Shown piece after piece: positions 26,529 through 35,722 of a stretch of DNA of 64,000 nucleotides. The stretch comes from Leptolyngbya sp. PCC 7375 (GTDB lineage: Bacteria; Cyanobacteriota; Cyanobacteriia; Phormidesmidales; Phormidesmidaceae). The stretch spans positions 5,690,486 through 5,754,485 of the forward strand of contig NZ_JH993797.1 in NCBI RefSeq assembly GCF_000316115.1. The letters are read 5' to 3'. Position 1 is the stretch's first letter. Each line of letters starts with the position of its first letter. A program made the translations under genes and the position numbers. Under the pieces are notes generated by a model. It was not told where the DNA came from. It made no database searches and worked only from the letters and a program-made list of their open reading frames with translations.

Positions 26529-26629
26529 GATCAATTCAGGATGAGAAGGCTCTATTGGATGTGATGTAACGAGAGAGAAACTGCTGCCAGGAAGTACCAG
26601 CACTGAGTGTTGCTGTAGGGGTAGTATAG

Positions 26630-26661
26630 CAAACGGCTGCATGTATGCATGCAGCCGTTTG
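26630..26661 (+). terminator. Perfect 14-bp hairpin, candidate terminator
   Basis: CAAACGGCTGCATG, a 4-base loop TATG, and the exact complement lie 100 bases after the HtrA-family gene. The stem is strong, but the 3' side has only TTGTTGC and not a clean T run, so it may instead be a processing or protein-binding hairpin. Confidence 0.5.
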
Positions 26662-26715
26662 TTGCATACATGGCTGTTGCTATTTAAGCTTTCAGCAACA
26701 ACTGATGTTTTGAAT

Positions 26716-26734
26716 TATGTGCGCCAAGCTATAT
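26716..26734. repeat. 19-bp dispersed repeat, copy 1
   Basis: TATGTGCGCCAAGCTATAT occurs here and again, perfectly, at 57736-57754, both times in noncoding sequence shortly downstream of a gene. Confidence 0.7.
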
Positions 26735-26969
26735 TTTATTTTTTGGCAGTTGCGATCGCTCTTATCTGCCAGGGTACTGAGCTACCCACCTATTCCCTTA
26801 ATCTTACTCAGTAAGCTCTCAACCACTTGCCATTGCATGCTCCCCTAGCTGGTCTAGCATGCACGTCACTACGTAAACTGACTGGGGTAGCACAAGATAA
26901 TAACCCCAGAATTAACGCGTCATAATGTCAGGGGATCAGTACGCCACATCAAAGTTTTTGTATCTGTAA

Positions 26970-28778
26970 CTCCTTATTCGCGCAATCAAAGTGAGTAAAA
27001 ATGCTTAGTGTATGCTCAGCAAGTGGTAACGCAAACGCTGAGTCATGGACCCTCAATTTTCTGTCATCACAGAACGCATTGATGATATCGTGCTGCTGCT
27101 ACATGTGATGATGCAGATGGAACTGCCACAACTCCTGAATGAGCATCTCCCCCGTCATTGGAAGCAACAAGGATTGGACTGGGGCTGGGTGATTGTCATT
27201 TGGTTGGCCTACATTCTCTCAGAAGGAGACCACCGCAAAGTTGTTGTCCGTGAGTGGGTAAGGCAGCGTCGTCAGAGCCTTGAACAGGTTTGTGGTCTTG
27301 AGATTCGAGACACCGATTTCAGTGATGATAGATTGAGTATCGTGCTGACGCATTTGAGTGAGGCTCGGACTTGGCAGTTAATTGAGCAGAGTCTCAATCG
27401 CCGAACTATCCGCATTTATAGTTTGCCCTGTGAGATAGCCCGTTTAGATGCCACCACCCTTTCAGGGGAGCATGTGGTGAATGAGGATGGGCTCTTTCAG
27501 TTTGGTCACAGTAAAGATGATCCGAGTTTAGCGCAAGTGAAAGTCATGATGTCAGCGTTAGACCCATTGGGCATGCCACTAGCCACCCACGTTGTGTCGG
27601 GAGAGCAAGCCGACGATGGGTTATACATACCGGTCTTTGAACAAGCCCGAGCCCGTCTGCCGGTAGGGGTCCTGTGGGTGGGAGATTGTAAAATGGGTGC
27701 GGTTGCCACACGTGCTCATATTCATCATCACCACCATGATTATCTGATGCCATTGGCCCGCACCGGTCAGGTACCTAACTTGTTAGCTCAGTGGTTAGTG
27801 GAATTGCGCTCAGCAGAGCACCCGTTGGAAAGGGTAACCCTGCTCAAAGCAGATGGAGCAATCCGTCGGCAGTTAACGGGCTATGCCATCAGCCGAGTGG
27901 TTGAAGATAAGACCCCGACTGGGTATCCTGTTTGTTGGCGAGAACAAGTATTTCTGATTCACTCTGACACCCATCACCGACAACAACAACAAGGCTTAGA
28001 GAAGCGGTTGAAAACCGCAACAACAAAACTGTTGAAACTCACTCCTCCCGTCGGACGAGGACGTAAACAGATTCGTCAAGAGGCTGAACTGGTGCAAAAG
28101 GTCCAAACCATTCTCAAAGCGCATCATGTGGTCGGGTTGCTCGACTATAGCATCCAGTTTGAACCGCCCACCAAGACCCACAAAGCCCGTTATCAAATTA
28201 CGAGTGTCACTCGCAATGAGACGGCAATTGAGCAACACCAACAGGACTTTGGTTGGCGGGTTTATGTCTCCAATTCATCCACCCAGTGTTTATCATTTGA
28301 ACAAGCCGTTTTGATTTACCGAGATGAGTGGATTGTCGAACATGGGTTTCATCGGTTCAAGGGTAAATCTCTGGGAGCTCACCCGATGTTTGTCAAGCGT
28401 GATGACCAAGTACAGGGGTTGATGCATCTACTCAGTTTGGGGCTACGACTGTTGAGCTTGATTGACTGTGTTGTGCATCGGCAATTGGTTGATACCCAAG
28501 CGTCCTTAACGGGACTCTATCCAGAAAACCCGAAGAAATCGACGACAAAACCAAGAACAGAGAGATTACTGAAAGCCTTTGACAATATCACGTTAACCTA
28601 CTTTGAAATGGAGGGACGATCTTATCAACATATTTCTCCGTTGACACCACTCCAGGAGAAGATCATCCAACTATTAGGATTCTCTCCTCGGATCTATACT
28701 GACTTGATCTGTAAACCTGGGTAGCCACAATTAGCAAGGATAGGTATTTTTTACTAGCTGGATTACGCGAATAAGGAG
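26970..28778 (+). mobile_element. IS1634-family insertion sequence
   Basis: 1809 bases with inverted repeats CTCCTTATTCGCGYAATC (26970-26987 and complement at 28761-28778) and a short flanking direct repeat GTAA (26966-26969 and 28779-28782). It carries one intact transposase gene. It sits in noncoding sequence and seems to break no gene. Confidence 0.9.
27045..28724 (+). CDS. IS1634-family transposase
   Basis: 559 residues, the normal length for this family. Catalytic region landmarks are ARLDATTLSGEH (first Asp, near residue 144), LPVGVLWVGDCKMG (second Asp, near 225) and the closing YRDEWIVEHGFHRFKG (Glu, near 430). The phrase GLFQFGHSKDDPSLAQVKVM is highly typical of IS1634 proteins. No frameshift or internal stop, so the copy may be active. 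A run of five histidines in ATRAHIHHHHHDY (near 230) is an oddity of this copy. Confidence 0.93.
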   Translation: MDPQFSVITERIDDIVLLLHVMMQMELPQLLNEHLPRHWKQQGLDWGWVIVIWLAYILSEGDHRKVVVREWVRQRRQSLEQVCGLEIRDTDFSDDRLSIVLTHLSEARTWQLIEQSLNRRTIRIYSLPCEIARLDATTLSGEHVVNEDGLFQFGHSKDDPSLAQVKVMMSALDPLGMPLATHVVSGEQADDGLYIPVFEQARARLPVGVLWVGDCKMGAVATRAHIHHHHHDYLMPLARTGQVPNLLAQWLVELRSAEHPLERVTLLKADGAIRRQLTGYAISRVVEDKTPTGYPVCWREQVFLIHSDTHHRQQQQGLEKRLKTATTKLLKLTPPVGRGRKQIRQEAELVQKVQTILKAHHVVGLLDYSIQFEPPTKTHKARYQITSVTRNETAIEQHQQDFGWRVYVSNSSTQCLSFEQAVLIYRDEWIVEHGFHRFKGKSLGAHPMFVKRDDQVQGLMHLLSLGLRLLSLIDCVVHRQLVDTQASLTGLYPENPKKSTTKPRTERLLKAFDNITLTYFEMEGRSYQHISPLTPLQEKIIQLLGFSPRIYTDLICKPG

Positions 28779-29039
28779 GTAACTTGCAATACGTTTTAAC
28801 ACGTTGTACAACTTTAGATGTTAAGCCAAACGCACTAATTAATATCCAGTTATTCAGGTTTACCAGTTAGAACCAAGGCTCAAAGTTACGATTTAGCCTT
28901 GGCAGGTTAGGAAACGCCTCAGTTCTTGAAGTTACAGCCCCATCATACATAACAGTTCCAATTCACAGTCTGACTTCGAAGAGAGACTTTAGTTTGGTCT
29001 GCCACCATACGTCCTAGCCTACAGCTAGTGTTTTTGATC

Positions 29040-29627
29040 ATGTCTATCTTGTTTGATGCTCGCTTAGTTGCATTACATAGTCAGCACTCCATTCAAAGTC
29101 TAGACTTATGGGAAATTTGTGCTTTCGCCCATGATGAAGGCATAGACGATAATTTCTCAACTTACAGTTTTGACAATTTCCTTGGGCTCGCCGTCCATCT
29201 CTTTATCACAACTCAATCACAGCACGTTCGCCAACAACTTGCATTGAAGTTGCACAAGTTTGGTAGCGCCATTGTCTCGCCTCTCATTAAAACGTTGCAT
29301 CAAATGCAAACACAGGAAGAAATTCAGCTCTTAGTTCAACAAAGTCTAGACAAAATAGAATCTCATGCTCTAATAATTGGCTTAAGCCAATTATTAGAGC
29401 ATGAGATTGACAATACCTTCAGAACTGCTGCAATGCAGAGACTCATGGACTTGATCCATGCTGGCGATCAGACTGTTCTTTTAGTCTTACCCAAATTGGT
29501 GTCTACAAAAACGTGGCGTTTAGTTAAGTTGCAGCAGCTCCAAGAAATACCCTATCCCATATTCAACGAAGGATATCAAAACCAGGTTTTCTCTCCTCAA
29601 CTTAGTGAGCCCATCAGTCAAAACTAA
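29040..29627 (+). CDS. Helical-repeat (HEAT-like) hypothetical protein
   Basis: 195 residues from the ATG at 29040 (a GTG at 29028 is in frame). It looks like a chain of amphipathic helices: QHVRQQLALKLHKFGSAIVS, PLIKTLHQMQTQEEIQLLVQ and TFRTAAMQRLMDLIHAGDQT are HEAT-like. Similar short HEAT proteins in cyanobacteria act in phycobilisome or regulatory contexts, but nothing here shows that. Residues in the middle (about 107-123, ESHALIIGLSQLLEHEI) are encoded by a perfect 50-bp palindrome, which is odd for a coding region. Located between an IS1634 element and glgP. No named function. Confidence 0.65.
   Translation: MSILFDARLVALHSQHSIQSLDLWEICAFAHDEGIDDNFSTYSFDNFLGLAVHLFITTQSQHVRQQLALKLHKFGSAIVSPLIKTLHQMQTQEEIQLLVQQSLDKIESHALIIGLSQLLEHEIDNTFRTAAMQRLMDLIHAGDQTVLLVLPKLVSTKTWRLVKLQQLQEIPYPIFNEGYQNQVFSPQLSEPISQN
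29359..29408. repeat. Perfect 50-bp palindrome inside a coding region
   Basis: The 25 bases beginning AATCTCATGCTCTAATAATT are followed, with no spacer, by their exact reverse complement; the centre is CTT|AAG at 29383/29384. The symmetry ends exactly at both sides (G on each flank). The sequence stays open in the host gene. Confidence 0.95.
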
Positions 29628-29883
29628 CAGTCTTGTTCTACAGAAAAGAAAAATGATAGTGACAATAAGTTTAATTTATGTAGAGTAAAATAGTAGACTT
29701 TTGTTACTACCAAGCCTGAAGCGAGACGCAACGAATTACTGTATCACTAGTTTTGTTTTAGGCTGCAAAGCTTAAGACTCAATAAAACTGTGTCTTAAAC
29801 AACACAATTTTTGCGTGTTGTTTGATCTGATTAAATTAGTAGCACCCTAGAGCGCTTTCATTTTGGAAGCTTTGTGAATTCCT

Positions 29884-32451
29884 ATGAGCGATTCTCTCAA
29901 AACTCAATCTGCCCAAATCACTACACCCCTTTCAGAAAATCGCACAGGTATCACAGTTGAAGCATTGAAAAAGGCTTTTCTGGACAGCCTCTTTTTTGTC
30001 CAGGGAAAACCCGTTGCCTTAGCAACTCAGCATGACTATTACATGGCTCTGGCACATCTCGTGCGCGATCGCATGCTCTATCGGTGGAATAGCACTGCAG
30101 AAAGCTATACCCAGGATCGGGCTCGTACGGTTTGCTATTTTTCGGCTGAGTTTTTGATGGGTCCCCACTTGGGCAATAACCTGATCAACATGGGGATTTA
30201 CAATCAGGTTAAGCAAGCCATAGAGGAGCTGGGGTTAGATTTTGACGCATTATTAGCTCAAGAAGAGGAACCGGGCCTAGGTAATGGTGGTCTAGGACGA
30301 CTGGCGGCCTGCTACTTGGATTCTCTAGCCTCTCTGGAAATACCTTCGTTAGGCTATGGCATTCGGTATGAGTTTGGCATTTTTCACCAAGAGATTCGTG
30401 ATGGTTGGCAGGTAGAGCGCACTGACAAATGGTTACGCTACGGCAACCCCTGGGAAGTGGCCCGGCCAGAATGGGCCATGGAAGTGAAATTTGGAGGGCA
30501 TACTGAAGCCCATGTGGATAACAAAGGCCAGTATCGGGTTCATTGGACGCCAGACCGCGAGGTTTTAGGAATTCCCTACGATACCCCTATTCTTGGTTAC
30601 CAGGTAAATACCGCAAATACGCTACGTCTGTGGAAAGCAGAGGCGATTGAGTCCTTTGATTTCGCTGTATTCAACGAGGGTAATTATTACGGTGCCGTTG
30701 AAGAAAAAGTGTCTTCGGAAAATCTCACCAAGGTTCTCTATCCTAACGATGAAACCTTGGCTGGTAAACAGCTACGGTTAGAGCAGCAGTATTTCTTCGT
30801 CTCCTGCTCTTTACAGGATATGTTTCGTATTTTAAAGGGACAAAATATTCCTGTTGAGAAGTTTCCTGAGAAATTTGCGATTCAGTTGAACGATACGCAC
30901 CCTGCGATCGCATCTGTAGAACTCATGCGTCTACTGGTGGATGAGTACCACATGGATTGGAACTTAGCCTGGGAAACCACCCAAAAGACCCTGGCCTATA
31001 CCAATCACACCTTAATGCCTGAGGCCCTAGAAAAATGGTCAGTCAGCCTCTTTGGCAAGCTGCTACCACGTCACCTGGAAATTATCTATGAAATCAACGC
31101 CAGATTTCTAGAGCTTGTCCGCATACGATTTCCTAAAGATACAGCTCGCCAAGCTCGGATGTCCCTAATCGATGAAAGTGGCGAACGCTATATCCGCATG
31201 GCAAACTTAGCCTGTGTCAGTAGCCATACCATCAATGGTGTGGCAGAACTCCACAGCGAATTGTTAAAGCAGACCGTCCTCAAAGATTTCTACGACCTAT
31301 TCCCAGAAAAGTTTTGCAATATGACCAATGGGGTTACCCCCCGTCGCTGGATTGCCCTGAGTAACACCCGTTTAACTCAGATGATTAACCAGCATATTGG
31401 TGATAACTGGCTCAAAAACTTGGGTGAGCTACAGCAGTTGGAATCTTTAGCCCATGATGCTGCATTTCAAGAAGATTGGCGCAAGATTAAACAATCTGCC
31501 AAGCGAGATTTATCCAGTCGTATTCATGATCAATTTGGCATTCTGGTAGATCCCGCCTCTTTATTTGACGTCCAAGTGAAGCGTATCCATGAGTATAAGC
31601 GTCAGCATTTGAATGTGTTGCACATCATTACTCTGTATAGTCAGCTCAAACAAAATCCCAACCTAGAAGTTACACCGCGCACATTTATCTTTGGGGGTAA
31701 AGCAGCTCCGGGATATCACATGGCTAAGCTGATCATTAAACTGATTAACTCAGTGGGGAATATGATCAACAAAGATCCTGATCTGCATAATCAATTGCGG
31801 GTGGTTTTCTTACCCAATTACAATGTCACCAACAGCCAGAGAATTTATCCAGCCTCTGACTTATCAGAACAAATTTCCACCGCTGGATTTGAAGCTTCTG
31901 GCACTGGCAATATGAAGTTTGCCATGAACGGTGCTCTCACTATTGGGACATTGGACGGTGCTAATGTTGAAATTCGACAAGCAGTAGGAGAAGACCATTT
32001 CTTTCTATTTGGTTTAACGGCTACTCAGGTCACTGAGCTGAAAGCTAAAGGCTACAATCCTCGGGATTATTATGAAGCTAATCCTTATTTACAGGATGCT
32101 ATCGACCTGATTGCTTCGGGCCATTTTTCCCAGGGAGACACTGAACTGTTTAGACCAATCCTAGATAAATTGCTGACCGCAGATCCTTTCATGCTGATGG
32201 CTGACTATCAGTCTTATGTTGATTGGCAACAGGTTGTTGGTCAGACCTATCGTGACATAGAAGATTGGACCTATATGTCCATCGTAAATTCTATTCGCAT
32301 GGGTAATTTCTCTTCGGATCGCTCTATTCAGGAGTATTGTCAAAATATCTGGAAGGTTGCTCCATCGCCTATCAATTTTGATAACTATGCTAAGTCAGGG
32401 CATGTTAGCGGCGGAGAACTGGCTTGTAAGTTAAGGAGCGATCCAGCATAA
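29884..32451 (+). CDS. glgP: Glycogen/alpha-glucan phosphorylase
   Basis: 855 residues, the usual GH/GT35 length. It releases glucose-1-phosphate from glycogen in the cytosol. The pyridoxal-phosphate site is clear in EASGTGNMKFAMNGALTIGT (near residue 675), where the Lys binds the cofactor, and the N-terminal domain holds the conserved GLGNGGLGRLAACYLDS. It is a complete gene with no sign of truncation. A short inverted repeat, GGCCCCC/GGGGGCC, 16 bases after the stop probably ends transcription before the convergent pdxH. Upstream lies 256 bases without a gene that should hold its promoter. Confidence 0.97.
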   Translation: MSDSLKTQSAQITTPLSENRTGITVEALKKAFLDSLFFVQGKPVALATQHDYYMALAHLVRDRMLYRWNSTAESYTQDRARTVCYFSAEFLMGPHLGNNLINMGIYNQVKQAIEELGLDFDALLAQEEEPGLGNGGLGRLAACYLDSLASLEIPSLGYGIRYEFGIFHQEIRDGWQVERTDKWLRYGNPWEVARPEWAMEVKFGGHTEAHVDNKGQYRVHWTPDREVLGIPYDTPILGYQVNTANTLRLWKAEAIESFDFAVFNEGNYYGAVEEKVSSENLTKVLYPNDETLAGKQLRLEQQYFFVSCSLQDMFRILKGQNIPVEKFPEKFAIQLNDTHPAIASVELMRLLVDEYHMDWNLAWETTQKTLAYTNHTLMPEALEKWSVSLFGKLLPRHLEIIYEINARFLELVRIRFPKDTARQARMSLIDESGERYIRMANLACVSSHTINGVAELHSELLKQTVLKDFYDLFPEKFCNMTNGVTPRRWIALSNTRLTQMINQHIGDNWLKNLGELQQLESLAHDAAFQEDWRKIKQSAKRDLSSRIHDQFGILVDPASLFDVQVKRIHEYKRQHLNVLHIITLYSQLKQNPNLEVTPRTFIFGGKAAPGYHMAKLIIKLINSVGNMINKDPDLHNQLRVVFLPNYNVTNSQRIYPASDLSEQISTAGFEASGTGNMKFAMNGALTIGTLDGANVEIRQAVGEDHFFLFGLTATQVTELKAKGYNPRDYYEANPYLQDAIDLIASGHFSQGDTELFRPILDKLLTADPFMLMADYQSYVDWQQVVGQTYRDIEDWTYMSIVNSIRMGNFSSDRSIQEYCQNIWKVAPSPINFDNYAKSGHVSGGELACKLRSDPA

Positions 32452-32466
32452 GCAGACGGTGTTGAA

Positions 32467-32520
32467 GGCCCCCTTTTGATTAAAGAGTCAACCCTACAGA
32501 ATTACGGGGGGTTGGGGGCC
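32467..32520. terminator. GC-rich inverted repeat between convergent glgP and pdxH
   Basis: GGCCCCC (32467-32473) pairs with GGGGGCC (32514-32520), and an inner AACCC/GGGTT pair can extend the structure. The position between two convergent genes suggests a terminator; there is no long T run. Confidence 0.45.
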
Positions 32521-32564
32521 TGGATAACGGTTAGCTTCTTTACCAGAAATGTCCCAAGAATCCT

Positions 32565-33206
32565 TTAGGGAGCTAACCGTTTAACCTGCCAGCTAGAGGG
32601 GTCTTCTGTAAGCGAGTATGCAAAGCGATCATGCAATCGATTGGGTCTGCCCTGCCAAAATTCAAATCGACTGGGAACAACACGGTAACCGCCCCATGCT
32701 GAAGGGAGGGGAACCTCTTGGTTCTGAAACTTGCGTTTCATCTCATCCAGCTTTAGTTCTAGAACCTGACGAGACGAGATAACTGAACTTTGTTGTGAAC
32801 ACCAGGCACCTATTTGGCTCCCCCGTGGGCGCGTGGCAAAGTATTTAAAGGATTCACCTGTGGAAACCTTGACAGCATGCCCTGATATGCGCACCTGCCG
32901 TTCTAGGGCAATCCAGAAAAATAAGAGGGACACGTGAGGATTTCCATCTATGTGATGTGCTTTTTGACTTTCATAGTTAGTAAAAAACACAAACCCCTGG
33001 CGATCAAAATATTTGAGCAGCACCATCCGTTGTGACGGTTCACCAGCCGCCGATACTGTTGCAAGACTCATGGCATTAGGCTCTGGTACATCGCTCTCAC
33101 AAGCTTGCTGAAACCACTTTTCAAATTGATTGAAGGGATCTGAGTTGAGGTTTTCTCGTCTGAGGCCTTCTCGAATATAGTCTTGTCTTAATTCACTAAG
33201 ATCCAT
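32565..33206 (-). CDS. pdxH: Pyridoxamine 5'-phosphate oxidase
   Basis: 213 residues, the standard PdxH length. FMN-dependent oxidation of pyridoxamine/pyridoxine 5'-phosphate to pyridoxal phosphate in the cytosol. Landmarks: PNAMSLATVSAAGEPSQRMVLL (N-terminal FMN site), FFTNYESQKAHHIDGNP, a FWIALERQVRISG strand, and the C-terminal PSRFEFWQGRPNRLHDR signature that closes the PLP site. Its start is 7 bases from the stop of the upstream methyltransferase gene on the same strand, so the two are probably one transcript. It is also beside glgP, a PLP enzyme, but on the opposite strand. Confidence 0.96.
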   Translation of the reverse strand: MDLSELRQDYIREGLRRENLNSDPFNQFEKWFQQACESDVPEPNAMSLATVSAAGEPSQRMVLLKYFDRQGFVFFTNYESQKAHHIDGNPHVSLLFFWIALERQVRISGHAVKVSTGESFKYFATRPRGSQIGAWCSQQSSVISSRQVLELKLDEMKRKFQNQEVPLPSAWGGYRVVPSRFEFWQGRPNRLHDRFAYSLTEDPSSWQVKRLAP

Positions 33207-33212
33207 GCTGCT

Positions 33213-33980
33213 TTATGGTTTCTTCCCAAGTATCCAAATCATAAAAGGACTTGTCATGGATTGAAAGTCTCCATAGAAATAATCTCCATATAGCGCTAAC
33301 ACCTTAAATCCGGCATCGCTGAGCATGCTCTCAAATGTCTCCTTTTCAAGCACACTAAACTGAATATCTATAAATCTTTTAGACTGAAGGATACCATACT
33401 GATTATAGGTTTCAATAAACTGGAGACCATGGACAATTTTATTCTCGGGATCATAGGTCTCCATAGCCCAAAGCATTAGTGAGCCTGCTCCATTGGGCAG
33501 GGGTGGACGGGCTTTTAATTTCAATCTACCATCGACTGTCTTCAACCTGATTTTGGGGTTATGCAGTGAACAGATAAACTGCCCATTTGAGGATAGATGC
33601 TTATGGATGCAAGCAAGTGTTCGCTGTTGAGCAATTGGAGAAATGATCTCTGCAAACGATTGAAACGGCAACAAAATACGGTCAAATTGTTTACCTAGAT
33701 CGAGGTCACAAACATCACCAGTGTGAAGCGTCGCAGAGAAGCCACGTTGAACAAGTTTTTGCTCTAGAATGGCCAGCATTTCAGGGGACTTATCGACACA
33801 GGTCAGCATCAGTCCTGCCTCAATCAGTGGCAGGGAAATCCGTCCTGTACCACACATGAGTTCCAAAACTTCCGATGATACACCGTTAACTTGGTCAAGC
33901 AAAAAAGGAATATCTAGGGTCGTTTGAACATAGTTATCGTAAATATCTGCGACATCGGCATACTTAATGGGTTGAGTCAT
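33213..33980 (-). CDS. Class I SAM-dependent methyltransferase
   Basis: 255 residues from the ATG at 33980 (the open frame extends upstream to 34076, but the family start MTQPIKYADVADIYDNYV favours 33980). The SAM-binding motif I is VLELMCGTGRISLPLIEAG (near residue 40), followed by acidic loop CVDKSPEML and motif LDLGKQFDRILLPFQSFAEI. The substrate is unknown; the closest general type is the Methyltransf_25 small-molecule enzymes. It is followed 7 bases later by pdxH, a likely operon. Nothing unusual apart from the start choice. Confidence 0.85.
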   Translation of the reverse strand: MTQPIKYADVADIYDNYVQTTLDIPFLLDQVNGVSSEVLELMCGTGRISLPLIEAGLMLTCVDKSPEMLAILEQKLVQRGFSATLHTGDVCDLDLGKQFDRILLPFQSFAEIISPIAQQRTLACIHKHLSSNGQFICSLHNPKIRLKTVDGRLKLKARPPLPNGAGSLMLWAMETYDPENKIVHGLQFIETYNQYGILQSKRFIDIQFSVLEKETFESMLSDAGFKVLALYGDYFYGDFQSMTSPFMIWILGKKP

Positions 33981-34438
33981 GACTCCAGTACTCCATTTGA
34001 ACTCAGTGACGATTGCTAAGCCATCATAGTTTGCGTCTGCTGAAGATCGCAGCACACTCAATACCATCAGCCGCACACACGTCTAGACGAATAGAAGAGT
34101 TTGCTACTACTACCTCTTTGAACGCACGGCTAAATAAATAGCTTTCTGCCCGTCTTATTGCCTGTGGCTAGCACCAGGGATTCGTTACACTCGTTAACAT
34201 GGTGTTAGCCAACACACGGATAAAAAGGGCAGACAGCTGAGTTACCACACACGCATGCTGTTTAACCTTGTCTTTACAGTAGTGGCTGCAAAATTTCATG
34301 TGTCTGTTTTTATTAACAAAAGTTAAAATATCGATGTATCCTAGCAAAACAAATCTGATGTGTCGGGCTGCGTTTTGGGATACGAAGCCATTGTTTAAAC
34401 CTGCTTAGACCGAGATTTGGGAACCTAAGGAATAGCCC
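33981..34438. promoter_or_regulatory. Divergent region between methyltransferase and RND genes
   Basis: 458 bases. An inverted repeat, GGCTAGCACCA at 34166-34176 and TGGTGTTAGCC at 34200-34210, with one mismatch, could be an operator for a TetR-like repressor of the efflux genes or a weak hairpin. No regulator gene is next to it. Confidence 0.4.
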
Positions 34439-35719
34439 ATGACCATTTGGCATACAAGACTTCAGCACAGTGTTAAATTGACTGCCGGGTTCGGGTTGGC
34501 TATGTTGCTACCCAGCTGTGGTTTCTTTGCCCCCAGCGAAGCCCAGGTAGGTCGTCCAGGTGGCCCTGGTGAAGAAGATAGGCCCGTAGCCGTAGAAACC
34601 GCCCGCGCCCAAAGCAGCAGCCTCATAGAAGCCCTGGCATATACGGGCACCACTCAACCACAGCAACAGATTGCTCTAAGAGCCCAAACCGCAGGTGAGG
34701 TGATTGCACTTACTGTAGACGTGGGTGATCTGGTACTGTCAGGCGAGATTTTAGGCGAAATAGATGGTGGGCTCCTCACTGCTCGGGTGAATGAAGCCCA
34801 AGCAGAACTTTCAGTCAGACAGTCAGAAATTGCCCAAGACCAGGTATCCATCGCTGATGCCGAGGCAATTGTTGTCCAGGCCAAAGCGACCAGGGACCAG
34901 GCAAAAATTGATGCCGATCGGCTGCGACAGTTGGCCAACCAAGGGGCCGTTTCCCAACAGGCGGCTGAGGCGGCTGAGCTAGCCTTGATTAATGCAGAGC
35001 AGGCTGTTAACTCCGCTGAGGCTCAGGTGCAGACCAGACAGAATGCGATCGCAGCTGCCGCCGGTCGGGTAGACGCCCAGCAAGCCGTCGTTGCCGAAGC
35101 CAAGGAGCAACTTAGATGGGTAGAGTTAACAGCTCAAACCCCTGCCACTGTTCTCACTCGCCTGGTGGACCCCGGTGACTATGTACAACCCGGAACAACG
35201 CTGTTAGAACTCGGCGACCTCAGCACCTTAAAAGTTACCGTCCAAGTTTCTGAATTAGACCTCGGGCAACTTACCGTTGGACAACCTACCCAGATTCGTC
35301 TTGATGCCTTTCCAAATATAGACACTATCACCGGTCGCATTTCCCGCATTTCCCCAGTGGCTGATGCCACATCCCGCCTGGTGACAGTAGAAGTGACCAT
35401 GCCGAACCCAGATAATCGTATTGGGAGCGGTCTATTGGCACGGGTGAAATTTACACCACCGGACGGAGAGCGAATTGTTGTGCCTGTGAGTGCTTTAGAT
35501 AGTGGAACAGAAGAAAACACAATCTTTGTGATTGAAAAAGACAATGAACAGACTACGGTGGTTGCCCGGTCAGTGGAAGTGGGCCAGACCGAACAAGGGC
35601 GAGTAGAAATTCTCTCTGGGCTGGAGGCAAGTGAGCCGTTTGTGGTGCAGAGTGATAAGCCTTTGAAAAATGGGCAGGCAGTACGGTTAAGCATTTTGTC
35701 TGAGGGTGTGGGAGAGTAA
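34439..35719 (+). CDS. RND efflux periplasmic adaptor (membrane fusion lipoprotein)
   Basis: 426 residues. An N-terminal signal with lipobox LLPSC (Cys 27) predicts a lipoprotein held on the periplasmic face. Barrel-sandwich/lipoyl strands begin near 65 (LIEALAYTGTTQPQQQIALR), a coiled-coil hairpin spans about 110-220, and the beta-barrel follows (RLVDPGDYVQPGTTLLELGD). It links an inner-membrane RND pump to an outer-membrane channel. The pump gene starts 3 bases after its stop. No TolC-type gene lies in the window, so the outer channel must be shared. Substrate unknown. Confidence 0.92.
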   Translation: MTIWHTRLQHSVKLTAGFGLAMLLPSCGFFAPSEAQVGRPGGPGEEDRPVAVETARAQSSSLIEALAYTGTTQPQQQIALRAQTAGEVIALTVDVGDLVLSGEILGEIDGGLLTARVNEAQAELSVRQSEIAQDQVSIADAEAIVVQAKATRDQAKIDADRLRQLANQGAVSQQAAEAAELALINAEQAVNSAEAQVQTRQNAIAAAAGRVDAQQAVVAEAKEQLRWVELTAQTPATVLTRLVDPGDYVQPGTTLLELGDLSTLKVTVQVSELDLGQLTVGQPTQIRLDAFPNIDTITGRISRISPVADATSRLVTVEVTMPNPDNRIGSGLLARVKFTPPDGERIVVPVSALDSGTEENTIFVIEKDNEQTTVVARSVEVGQTEQGRVEILSGLEASEPFVVQSDKPLKNGQAVRLSILSEGVGE

Positions 35720-35722
35720 ATC

